A stretch of 33,424 nucleotides of DNA, taken from Bacillota bacterium (GTDB lineage: Bacteria; Bacillota; Clostridia; Peptostreptococcales; Anaerovoracaceae). Of this stretch, positions 25,784-32,749 are shown in pieces. The translations under genes and the position numbers were made by a program. Where the stretch lies: contig JAGAHX010000009.1 in NCBI GenBank assembly GCA_017626845.1, positions 1 through 33,424 of the forward strand. The letters run 5' to 3'. The notes beneath the pieces are model-generated. The model worked only from the letters and a program-made list of their open reading frames with translations. It ran no database searches and was not told the DNA's origin. Position 1 is the stretch's first letter; every line of letters starts with the position of its first letter.

Positions 25784-26980
25784 ATGAGCAAAGAACATGC
25801 AATGCGCACCAGACTGATCCACGGCGACAAGCACGAGATGAACCCGTTCGGATCCCTGCAGATGCCGATCTTCCAGACCTCTACCTATCAGTTCGAGAGC
25901 ACCAAGCAGGGTGCAGACAGATTCGCCGGTAAGGAACCCGGTTACATCTACGCTCGTCTGGGCAGCCCCTCCACCACGCAGATCGAAGAGAAGCTGGCGA
26001 TCCTGGAGAACACCGAGTGCGCAGTTGCTACCTCTTCCGGCATGGGCGCTATCTCTTCCGGTACCATTCCCTTCCTGCAGAAGGGCGACAGACTGGTCGC
26101 AGATAAAGCTCTGTACGGCTGTACGTTCGAACTGTTCTCTCAGCAGCTTCCGAAGTGGGGAATCGACGTAGAATTCATCGATTTCGCTGATCTGAGCGCA
26201 GTTCGCAAAGCTCTTCGCAAGAAGACCAAGATGACCTATTGCGAGACCATCGCCAACCCGACCATGAAGGTCGTCGATCTGGAAAAGATCTGCAAGATCG
26301 CTCACGACAAGAATCCCGACTGCATCTGCGTCGTGGATAACACCTTCGCTACCGGCCTCATCTGCAAACCGCACGATCTGGGCGCCGATATCGTCGTACA
26401 CTCCGCTACCAAGTATCTGAACGGCCACGGCGACATCATTGCGGGCTTCGTCTGCTGCGACAGCAAGTACTATCCGCAGGTCCTCACCAACGGTCTGAAG
26501 AACATCACCGGTTCCGTTCCTGCTCCTCTGAATGCATTCCTCCTCAACAGAGGTCTCAAGACTCTGCCCCTGAGAATGAAGGCTCACTGCGAGAACGCCA
26601 TGAAGGTCGCAAAGTGGCTCGAAGAGAACAAGGACATCGAAGCCGTTTACTATCCCGGCCTGAAGTCCCATCCGCAGTATAAGACCGCGAAGAAGGAACT
26701 GGCCATGACCGGCGGTATGATCGCCTTCGAACCGAAGACTGCCAAGATCGCAGAGAAGATGATGAACAACGTCAAGCTCTGCACGCTGGCTGTATCCCTG
26801 GGCGACTGCGAGACCCTGATCGAGCATCCGGGCAGCATGACCCACAGCACCTACACCGAAGAAGAAATGATCGATGCCGGCTTCAACAAGAAGCTCATCC
26901 GTCTCTCCGTCGGTCTGGAAGATCCCGATGACATCATTGCAGACCTCGATCAGGCATTGAAGGCTGCTTTGAAGAAATAA
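25784..26980 (+). CDS. megL: Methionine gamma-lyase (PLP-dependent)
   Basis: This is a 398-residue Cys/Met metabolism PLP enzyme. It is predicted to split methionine into methanethiol, 2-oxobutyrate and ammonia. The PLP lysine is K210 in HSATKYLNGH and the ring-stacking region is ALYGCTF with Y111. D185 in VVDNTF contacts the cofactor nitrogen, and Y56/R58 in YIYARL reach the neighbouring active site. C113 in YGCT matches the cysteine (C116 in Pseudomonas putida) that marks true methionine gamma-lyases, where cystathionine enzymes usually differ. It has its own promoter and an AAAGGAG site, and oxidoreductase genes follow after 30 bases. Activity on homocysteine or cystathionine remains possible. 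Confidence 0.87.
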   Translation: MSKEHAMRTRLIHGDKHEMNPFGSLQMPIFQTSTYQFESTKQGADRFAGKEPGYIYARLGSPSTTQIEEKLAILENTECAVATSSGMGAISSGTIPFLQKGDRLVADKALYGCTFELFSQQLPKWGIDVEFIDFADLSAVRKALRKKTKMTYCETIANPTMKVVDLEKICKIAHDKNPDCICVVDNTFATGLICKPHDLGADIVVHSATKYLNGHGDIIAGFVCCDSKYYPQVLTNGLKNITGSVPAPLNAFLLNRGLKTLPLRMKAHCENAMKVAKWLEENKDIEAVYYPGLKSHPQYKTAKKELAMTGGMIAFEPKTAKIAEKMMNNVKLCTLAVSLGDCETLIEHPGSMTHSTYTEEEMIDAGFNKKLIRLSVGLEDPDDIIADLDQALKAALKK

Positions 26981-27010
26981 AAACTTATATCTAAAACCGG
27001 AGGTTATTAC

Positions 27011-27586
27011 ATGAAAGGTTTAACTGAAATCAGATGGCATGGCCGCGGCGGACAAGGTGCCAAGACGGCTGCTCTGCTCCTGGCTGACGTTTGCTTTTCC
27101 ACCGGTGCCGAAGTACAGGGTTTCCCCGAATACGGTCCTGAAAGAATGGGTGCGCCCATTACTGCTTATAACAGAATAAGCGAGAAACCGATTCGCGTAC
27201 ATTCCAACATCTACGACCCCGACTATGTCGTGGTCGTAGATGAGACCCTTATTGAAGACATCGATGTGACGGCAGGTCTGAAGGAAAACGGTGCCATCAT
27301 CATCAACACGGCGAAGAGCCCCGAAGAAATGCGTCCTCTGCTGAGAGGCTACAAGGGTAGAGTCTGCACGATCGATGCCCGCAAGGTATCCATCGCGACG
27401 CTGGGTAAGTATTTCCCCAACTCCCCGATGCTGGCAGCCACCATCAAGGTATCCGGCCTGATGGAAGAAGATGCGTTCCTGAAGGAAATGGAGACTTCCT
27501 ACGCTCATAAGTTCGCCACGAAGCCCGAGGTCATCAAGGGCAATATGGACGCTCTGAAGATGGCTTTAGAGGAGGTGCGCGGATAA
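27011..27586 (+). CDS. porC: 2-oxoacid:ferredoxin oxidoreductase, gamma subunit
   Basis: This is the 191-residue gamma subunit of a four-part pyruvate/2-oxoacid ferredoxin oxidoreductase. The N-terminal signature WHGRGGQGAKTAA and PEYGPERMGAP belong to this subunit family. It probably contributes to coenzyme A handling in the complex. GGAGG lies before the ATG. The stop overlaps the next start by one base. The substrate cannot be read from this subunit; methionine-derived 2-oxobutyrate is suggested by the neighbour. Confidence 0.9.
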   Translation: MKGLTEIRWHGRGGQGAKTAALLLADVCFSTGAEVQGFPEYGPERMGAPITAYNRISEKPIRVHSNIYDPDYVVVVDETLIEDIDVTAGLKENGAIIINTAKSPEEMRPLLRGYKGRVCTIDARKVSIATLGKYFPNSPMLAATIKVSGLMEEDAFLKEMETSYAHKFATKPEVIKGNMDALKMALEEVRG

Positions 27587-27891
27587 TGAGAACAGATATC
27601 AAGAAACAGGGACTCGACGTAAAGTGGAAGGATATGACGACCGGCTGCGCGATCGTTCACGCTGGCGGCGCCGTAGATTTCATGACCGGCGAATGGAGAG
27701 TCGATACCCCGAAGTTCATCGAAGACAAGTGCAAGCAGTGCCTGCTTTGCGTTCCTGTCTGCCCCGACAGCTGCATTCCCGTTGTCGACGGCAAGAGAAC
27801 CGATTTCGACTTTGACCACTGCAAGGGCTGCGGCATCTGCGCCAAGGCATGCCCCTTCGGTGCGATCGAAATGAGAAGGGGGGAAAAGTAA
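27586..27891 (+). CDS. porD: 2-oxoacid:ferredoxin oxidoreductase, delta subunit (2x[4Fe-4S])
   Basis: This is a 101-residue ferredoxin-like subunit. Two clusters are spelled out as CKQCLLCVPVCP and CKGCGICAKACP, each with the C-x2-C-x2-C-x3-C pattern. They carry electrons from the catalytic site to external ferredoxin. The preceding 40 residues match the delta-subunit N-terminus. It overlaps the gamma gene by one base, and the alpha gene starts two bases after its stop, so the subunits are made together. Confidence 0.93.
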   Translation: MRTDIKKQGLDVKWKDMTTGCAIVHAGGAVDFMTGEWRVDTPKFIEDKCKQCLLCVPVCPDSCIPVVDGKRTDFDFDHCKGCGICAKACPFGAIEMRRGEK

Positions 27892-27892
27892 G

Positions 27893-29071
27893 ATGGCAAA
27901 ACAGATCCGTGAAAGATTATCCGGCAACGAAGCCGTCGCAACCGCGATCCGTCAGATCAATCCTGACGTCATGGCTGCATTCCCCATTACTCCGTCCACC
28001 GAGATCCCTCAGTTCGTAAGCTCTTACGTAGCGAACGGCCTGATCGACACCGAATTCGTACCTGTGGAATCCGAACACTCTGCCATGTCCGCCACCATCG
28101 GCGCTTCCGCTGCCGGTGCCCGCGCCATGACCGCTACTTCCTCCGCAGGTCTGGCCCTCATGTGGGAAGAGCTGCACATCGCTTCTTCCGACAGACTGCC
28201 CATCGTGCTGGCTCTGGTCAACAGAGCGCTGTCCGGCCCCATCAACATCAATGCGGACCACTCCGACGGCATGGGTGCCAAGGACTGCGGCTGGATCCAG
28301 CTGTATTCCGAGGACAACCAGGAAGCTTACGACAACATGTGCATGGCATTCCGCATTTCCGAGAAGGTTAAGCTTCCCGTTATGGTATGCCAGGACGGTT
28401 TCATTACGTCCCACGCCGTTCAGAACATTACGCTGAACGAAGATCAGGACGTCAAGGATTTCGTAGGAACCTACTGCCCCGAGGATTATCTGCTGAACGC
28501 AGAGAACCCCATGGCTGCCGGTCCTTACTCCGTCACCCAGTACTACATGGAAGCCCGCCGCGGCATCGCTCAGGCGATGAGAGATTCCAAGGAGACCATT
28601 ATCGAGGTTTCCAAGGAATACGGTGAAAAGTTCGGCAGAACTTACGGCTTCTTCGAAGAATACTGCATGGACGATGCGGAATACGCCATCGTCATCATGG
28701 GCTCCGCTGCAGGCGCCGCCAAGGATGCCTGCGACAAGCTCCGCGCAGAAGGCAAGAAGGTCGGCGTTCTGAAGCTGAGAGTCTACAGACCCTTCCCCGC
28801 GGAAGAGATCGCTGCTGCTCTGAAGAACGTCAAGGCCATCGCTGCCATGGACAGAGCGGAAAGCTTCTCCGGCAACAGCGGCCCCATGGCCTGCGAACTG
28901 AAAGCGGCTCTGTTCTCCGCCAAGCAGACTCCGGACGTACTGTCCATGATCTACGGTCTGGGCGGCAGAGACATTACCGTCGAAGATATGGAAGCCATCT
29001 ATGAAGACCTGATGAAGGGCAACTTCGAATGCAAGGAGATTCCGTATCGTTACGTGAACGTGAGAGAGTAG
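27893..29071 (+). CDS. porA: 2-oxoacid:ferredoxin oxidoreductase, alpha subunit
   Basis: The alpha subunit has 392 residues. Conserved blocks are the start GNEAVATAIRQINPDVMAAFPITPSTEIPQ (read in two parts), VESEHSAMSATIGASAAGARA, and HSDGMGAKDCGWIQLY. The pyrimidine domain of TPP is bound here, paired with the beta subunit. The C-terminal domain (about 255-360) is the transketolase-C-like module. With gamma, delta and beta it makes one complex that decarboxylates a 2-oxoacid and forms an acyl-CoA. Pyruvate, 2-oxobutyrate and branched 2-oxoacids cannot be told apart by eye. Confidence 0.92.
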   Translation: MAKQIRERLSGNEAVATAIRQINPDVMAAFPITPSTEIPQFVSSYVANGLIDTEFVPVESEHSAMSATIGASAAGARAMTATSSAGLALMWEELHIASSDRLPIVLALVNRALSGPININADHSDGMGAKDCGWIQLYSEDNQEAYDNMCMAFRISEKVKLPVMVCQDGFITSHAVQNITLNEDQDVKDFVGTYCPEDYLLNAENPMAAGPYSVTQYYMEARRGIAQAMRDSKETIIEVSKEYGEKFGRTYGFFEEYCMDDAEYAIVIMGSAAGAAKDACDKLRAEGKKVGVLKLRVYRPFPAEEIAAALKNVKAIAAMDRAESFSGNSGPMACELKAALFSAKQTPDVLSMIYGLGGRDITVEDMEAIYEDLMKGNFECKEIPYRYVNVRE

Positions 29072-29081
29072 GAGGGACATC

Positions 29082-30020
29082 ATGAGCGATTATAATTTCA
29101 AAGAATTTATGAGCCGTCCCGACAGACTCACGCCGGGTCACAGAATGTGTGCAGGCTGCGGCGCGACCATCGCGCTGAGAAACGTCATGAAGGCTGTTAA
29201 GCCCGAAGACCACGCAGTCATCTGCAACGCGACTTCCTGCATGGAAGTTTCCACGTTCACCTATCCGTACTCTTCCTGGAAGGACAGCTACATCCACAAC
29301 GCGTTTGAGAACGCAGCAGCCACCGCAGGCGGCGTGGAAGCAGCTTACAACGCCCTGAAGAAGAAGGGTAAGCTGGACGACACCTTTAAGTTCATCGCTG
29401 TCGGCGGCGACGGCGGCACCTACGACATCGGATTCCAGTCCCTGTCCGGCGCCATGGAAAGAAACCACGACATGGTCTACGTATGCTACGATAACGAAGC
29501 ATACATGAACACCGGTATCCAGAGATCCTCTGCTACCCCCATGTTCGCGGACACCACCACGACCCCGGCCGGCAAGGTCTCCGACGGTAAGCCCCAGAAC
29601 AGAAAGGACATTACCGAAGTCATCGCAGCGCACAGAGTTCCCTACGTAGCACAGACTACCTTCCTGGGCAACTTCTCCGACCTGCACAAGAAGGCCGAAA
29701 AGGCCATCTACACCAAGGGTGCCTGCTTCCTGACGATCCTCGCTCCCTGCCCCAGAGGCTGGAGATACGAGGCGGAGAACATCATGGACGTCTGCAAGGC
29801 CGCAGTAGATACCTGCTTCTGGCCCATGTACGAAGTCGAAAACGGCGAAAAGTGGACCCTTACGTATGAGCCGAAGAAGAAACTGCCCATCGAGGACTTC
29901 CTGAGACTCCAGGGCAGATTCAAGCACCTGCTGAAGCCGGGCAAGGAAGAAGAAGTTGCCATGCTGCAGGCAGAAGTCGACAGACGTTGGGAAGCACTCT
30001 TGAAAAAGTGCTCTCTGTAG
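29082..30020 (+). CDS. porB: 2-oxoacid:ferredoxin oxidoreductase, beta subunit (TPP-binding)
   Basis: The beta subunit has 312 residues and binds the TPP diphosphate and a [4Fe-4S] cluster. The TPP motif is GGDGGTYDIGFQ...NEAYMNTG. Cluster cysteines are expected in MCAGCG, TSCMEV and APCPRGW, all present. GGAGGG before the ATG supports the start. Its last codons contain the -35 box of the promoter for the following RNA. Gene order gamma-delta-alpha-beta is that of POR/VOR enzymes in archaea and Clostridia, not the fused single-chain pyruvate enzyme. Confidence 0.93.
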   Translation: MSDYNFKEFMSRPDRLTPGHRMCAGCGATIALRNVMKAVKPEDHAVICNATSCMEVSTFTYPYSSWKDSYIHNAFENAAATAGGVEAAYNALKKKGKLDDTFKFIAVGGDGGTYDIGFQSLSGAMERNHDMVYVCYDNEAYMNTGIQRSSATPMFADTTTTPAGKVSDGKPQNRKDITEVIAAHRVPYVAQTTFLGNFSDLHKKAEKAIYTKGACFLTILAPCPRGWRYEAENIMDVCKAAVDTCFWPMYEVENGEKWTLTYEPKKKLPIEDFLRLQGRFKHLLKPGKEEEVAMLQAEVDRRWEALLKKCSL

Positions 30021-30028
30021 TCTATAAT
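30000..30028 (+). promoter_or_regulatory. Consensus sigma-A promoter for the downstream structured RNA / xth
   Basis: TTGAAA at 30000-30005 and TATAAT at 30023-30028 are exactly 17 bases apart, one of the best promoter matches in the window. The -35 box lies inside the end of the beta-subunit gene. Transcription would begin near 30035. Confidence 0.78.
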
Positions 30029-30034
30029 ACAGTT

Positions 30035-30170
30035 CAGTAGCCGCGGGTAATACCGCAGGATAAGTCGCCCGGGATATCGTAAATGCGAAGCACCGGGGAT
30101 GAGATGTCCGGAGAACGCGCAAGCGGATAACGGAGAACACAGGGCGGGCCTCTGGCCCGCCCTCATCTTA
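30035..30170 (+). ncRNA. Candidate structured RNA, or leader of xth, of unknown class
   Basis: Between a consensus promoter and a strong hairpin lies about 110 bases with no reading frame but clear folding. GCGG/CCGC is at 30043-30046 and 30053-30056. CCCGG/CCGGG is at 30068-30072 and 30093-30097. TCCG (30107-30110) pairs with CGGA (30131-30134) and encloses CGC-GCAA-GCG, with GAGAA and GATAA facing each other as an internal loop. It does not match the riboswitches, 6S, SRP RNA or tmRNA that I can recall. It could be a small RNA of about 135 bases or an xth leader. Confidence 0.5.
30141..30170 (+). terminator. Strong hairpin before xth
   Basis: AGGGCGGGCC (30141-30150) pairs perfectly with GGCCCGCCCT (30154-30163) around TCT, followed by CATCTTAT. 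The stem is very strong, but the T content after it is modest. It ends four bases before the xth ribosome site region, so it can act as terminator or attenuator. Confidence 0.75.
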
Positions 30171-30187
30171 TATCAGGAGGAAAAGCG

Positions 30188-30940
30188 ATGAAGATCATCA
30201 CCTGGAACGTAAACGGCATACGGGCAGCCCTGGGAAAGGGCCTGCTGGACTTTCTGGCGGCGGAAGACGCGGACATCGTCTGCATTCAGGAGACGAAATG
30301 CCAGCCGGGGCAGGCGGCCGTGGATCTGCCGGGCTACGAGGAATACTGGAACAGTGCGGAAAAGAAGGGTTATTCCGGCACCGCCATCTTTGCGAAGCAG
30401 AAACCGATTTCTGTCAACTTCCATATCGATGCCGAGGGTCACGATAAGGAAGGGCGTGCCATTACCCTGGAATATCCGGATTTCTACATGGTCACCAACT
30501 ATACGCCGAACTCCCAGAACGAACTGGCGCGGCTGGATTACCGGCTGCAGTGGGAGGCCGCGAACCGGGAATATCTCAAGAAACTGGATGCAAAGAAGCC
30601 GCTCATCCTCTGCGGCGACCTGAACGTTGCCCACAACGAGATCGACCTGAAGAACCCGGATACGAACCACCACAACGCCGGCTTCTCCGACGAGGAGCGG
30701 GATGCCTTCTCCCAGCTGCTGGCCTGCGGTTTTACGGATGCCTACCGGTATCTGTACCCCGATAAGGTGGAATACTCCTGGTGGAGCTACCGGATGCGTG
30801 CCAGAGAGCGGAACGTCGGTTGGAGAATTGACTACTTCGTCGTATCCGACCGTCTGGCGCCGAAGGTGAAGGACTGCGTCATCCGGGGCGACGTCTACGG
30901 ATCGGACCATTGTCCCGTCATTTTAGAGATCGATTTATGA
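30188..30940 (+). CDS. xth: Exodeoxyribonuclease III / AP endonuclease
   Basis: This is a 250-residue ExoIII-family enzyme that cuts DNA at abasic sites in base excision repair. Catalytic residues are visible: N7 in WNVNG, E35 in IQETK, Y105 in TNYTPNS, D144 and N146 in GDLNVAHN, and D240-H241 in GSDHCPV. Length and HHNAGFSDEERDAF fit the ExoA/Xth group of Gram-positives. AGGAGG (30175-30180) precedes the ATG. It functionally complements mutY earlier in the window, which makes abasic sites. It is probably transcribed by read-through of the upstream hairpin. Confidence 0.95.
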   Translation: MKIITWNVNGIRAALGKGLLDFLAAEDADIVCIQETKCQPGQAAVDLPGYEEYWNSAEKKGYSGTAIFAKQKPISVNFHIDAEGHDKEGRAITLEYPDFYMVTNYTPNSQNELARLDYRLQWEAANREYLKKLDAKKPLILCGDLNVAHNEIDLKNPDTNHHNAGFSDEERDAFSQLLACGFTDAYRYLYPDKVEYSWWSYRMRARERNVGWRIDYFVVSDRLAPKVKDCVIRGDVYGSDHCPVILEIDL

Positions 30941-30968
30941 TAATATGCGGGTAAAAAGTCCGAAATGC

Positions 30969-30997
30969 TTGCCTTTTTTGGGCTTATAACATAAAAT
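30969..30997 (+). promoter_or_regulatory. Promoter of the cobalamin operon
   Basis: TTGCCT at 30969-30974 and TAAAAT at 30992-30997 are 17 bases apart. The expected start, near 31003, coincides with the first base of riboswitch helix P1, which supports the assignment. Confidence 0.6.
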
Positions 30998-31002
30998 ATT
31001 TT

Positions 31003-31177
31003 CAGTTTGCAGTGCCCGGAAGCACGTTTCCGGGAGAATAGGGAACCGTGTGCAAATCACGGGCGGAGCCGCCGCTGTAAAAGGGGAGGACGGTCCATGC
31101 GGAAGCAGTCATTGGCGCAAGCTGAGAAGACGGACCAGCCCTGCGATCCTTAAGCCAGAAGACCTGCTGCAGAACTG
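31003..31177 (+). promoter_or_regulatory. Cobalamin riboswitch
   Basis: Helix P1 is CAGTTTGCAG (31003-31012) with CTGCA and AACTG (31167-31177, one bulged G). Conserved core blocks are AATAGGGAACCGTGTG, CAAATCACGGGC, GCCGCCGCTGTAA, and the 3' B12 box AAGCCAGAAGACCTGC. It lies directly upstream of cobA, a cobalamin synthesis gene. With the terminator at 31231-31258 it would switch transcription off when adenosylcobalamin or a related corrinoid is bound. Confidence 0.95.
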
Positions 31178-31230
31178 CTCCGGTCCATGCGAACAGGCCG
31201 GGCAAACTACGCTGTGGGAATACCGGCTAT

Positions 31231-31258
31231 GGCGACAGTACGAGCTGCCGCCTTTTTT
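31231..31258 (+). terminator. Riboswitch-controlled terminator before cobA
   Basis: GGCG and CAG (31231-31238) pair with CTG and CGCC (31245-31252) around TACGAG, with one mismatch, then six T (31253-31258). It sits between the aptamer and the cobA ribosome site, the position of an expression-platform terminator. Confidence 0.82.
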
Positions 31259-31288
31259 ATTGTCTGTTTTAAGGTAAGGAGAACGGTC

Positions 31289-32041
31289 ATGAGCGGAAAA
31301 GTCTGGCTGGTTGGTGCCGGCCCCGGAGATCCGGGTCTGTTTACGATCAAAGGAAGAGACGTGCTGCAGCAGGCGGATGTAGTGGTCTACGACGCGCTGA
31401 TCAGCCCTGAGATCCTGTCCATGATCCCGGACAGTGCACGGCGTATCTTTGCCGGAAAGCGCGCCGGCAATCACTATATGCACCAGGAAGAAACCAATAA
31501 AGTGCTTCTGGAGGAAGCCATGGCGGGAAACAAGGTCGTTCGGCTGAAAGGCGGCGATCCGTTCCTGTTCGGCCGGGGCGGCGAGGAACTGGAACTGCTG
31601 GCAGAAAACGGCGTGCCGTTCGAAGTCGTTCCCGGGGTCACCAGCGCCGTCGCGGTGCCTGCCTATAACGGCATCCCGGTGACCCACAGAGATTACTGTT
31701 CCAGCGTCCACATCGTGACCGGACACCGCCGCAAAGATCAGGGTTATGATATCGACTTCGATGCGCTGGTCCGCACCAAAGGAACGCTGGTGTTCCTGAT
31801 GGGCACCGCGGCGCTGCCGGATCTCTGCAGCGGACTTCTCGAAGCCGGCATGGATCCGGATATGCCGGCCGCCGTGCTGGAAAAGGGTACGACGCCCGCG
31901 CAGAGAAGGATCTTGGGCACGGTCGCGACGCTGCCGGAATGCTGCGAATCCGCTCAGGTGCAGACGCCGGCCATCATCGTCGTCGGCCGAGTCTGTACGC
32001 TGGCAGACACGTTTGCCTGGTTCGAAAATTCAGAAAAATAA
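31289..32041 (+). CDS. cobA: Uroporphyrinogen-III C-methyltransferase
   Basis: This is the 250-residue SUMT enzyme, which adds two methyl groups from SAM to uroporphyrinogen III to give precorrin-2. That is the branch point to cobalamin and siroheme. Motifs are VGAGPGDPGLFTIKG at the start, VRLKGGDPFLFGRGGEE and VVPGVTSAVAVPAYNGIPVTHR. It is the single-domain form, without a fused HemD or CysG part. The ATG at 31289 with AAGGAGA upstream is chosen; upstream extension would run through the riboswitch terminator. The riboswitch control points to cobalamin, not siroheme, as its purpose. Confidence 0.95.
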   Translation: MSGKVWLVGAGPGDPGLFTIKGRDVLQQADVVVYDALISPEILSMIPDSARRIFAGKRAGNHYMHQEETNKVLLEEAMAGNKVVRLKGGDPFLFGRGGEELELLAENGVPFEVVPGVTSAVAVPAYNGIPVTHRDYCSSVHIVTGHRRKDQGYDIDFDALVRTKGTLVFLMGTAALPDLCSGLLEAGMDPDMPAAVLEKGTTPAQRRILGTVATLPECCESAQVQTPAIIVVGRVCTLADTFAWFENSEK

Positions 32042-32062
32042 TTTTTAAGGAGATATGTACGG

Positions 32063-32749
32063 ATGAAAGGAATCGCATACGGCGTGGGCGTAGGCCCCGG
32101 TGACCCGAAACTGATGACCCTGAGAGCCATCGAACTCATCCGGGAGAACGACGTTATTGCCGTCCCGGGAAAGGAACCCAAAGAAGCGGTCGCTTATAAG
32201 ATCGCAGCAGCTGTCGTTCCCGAGATCGCAGACAAGGAGCTGCTCCCCGTCTACATGCCCATGATCAAGGACCGCGCGCTCATCGACGAAGAGCACAAGA
32301 AGGGCGCTGCGCTGCTGAAGACGTACCTGGACCAGGGGAAGAACGTCGTTTACATCACTCTGGGTGATCCCACCATCTACTGCACGTTCAGCTATCTGCA
32401 GCACTATCTGGAAGCGGACGGCTATCCGGTGGAACTGGTGCCCGGCATCTCTTCCATTACAGCTGCCGCTGCCCGGCTCAGCCTGCCTCTGACGGAATGG
32501 GACGAACCGCTCCACGTGCTGCCTGCCGTTCACAAGACGGATGCGGTGATGGATCTTCCCGGCACTTATGTGCTGATGAAATCCGCTAGCCACATGAAGG
32601 ACGTAAAGGACACGCTGCGGAAAAGCGGACGATCCGTGCAGGCCGTGATCGACTGCGGTATGCAGTCTGAGCAGATCTACCGCAGTCTTGAAGAGATCCC
32701 GGACGATGCCGGCTACTTCGCATTAGTCATTGCGAAAGAGACGAAATGA
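32063..32749 (+). CDS. cbiL: Precorrin-2/cobalt-factor II C20-methyltransferase
   Basis: This is a 228-residue tetrapyrrole methylase of the CobI/CbiL group. Motifs are GVGVGPGDPKLMTLRA, VVYITLGDPTIYCTF and ELVPGISSITAAAARL, each typical of this enzyme in the family. It methylates C20 of the corrin ring precursor. In an anaerobe the cobalt-containing factor II is the likely substrate, hence cbiL. AAGGAG lies before the ATG. It follows cobA by 21 bases and overlaps the next gene by four, so all three share the riboswitch. Confidence 0.9.
   Translation: MKGIAYGVGVGPGDPKLMTLRAIELIRENDVIAVPGKEPKEAVAYKIAAAVVPEIADKELLPVYMPMIKDRALIDEEHKKGAALLKTYLDQGKNVVYITLGDPTIYCTFSYLQHYLEADGYPVELVPGISSITAAAARLSLPLTEWDEPLHVLPAVHKTDAVMDLPGTYVLMKSASHMKDVKDTLRKSGRSVQAVIDCGMQSEQIYRSLEEIPDDAGYFALVIAKETK

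Noticed and set aside
30039-30053. Resemblance of AGCCGCGGGTAATAC to the 16S rRNA 530 loop
   Set aside because: Only about 15 bases agree, with one extra G, and no other 16S sequence is around it; it is coincidence within a local hairpin.
30035-30170. Known RNA classes (6S, SRP, tmRNA, ZTP, THF, guanidine, c-di-GMP riboswitches)
   Set aside because: None of their defining conserved stretches is present by eye, so no class was assigned.
30985-30990. TATAAC as the -10 box for the cobalamin operon
   Set aside because: The best -35 (TTGCCT) would be only 10 bases away; TAAAAT at 30992-30997 has the proper 17-base spacing.
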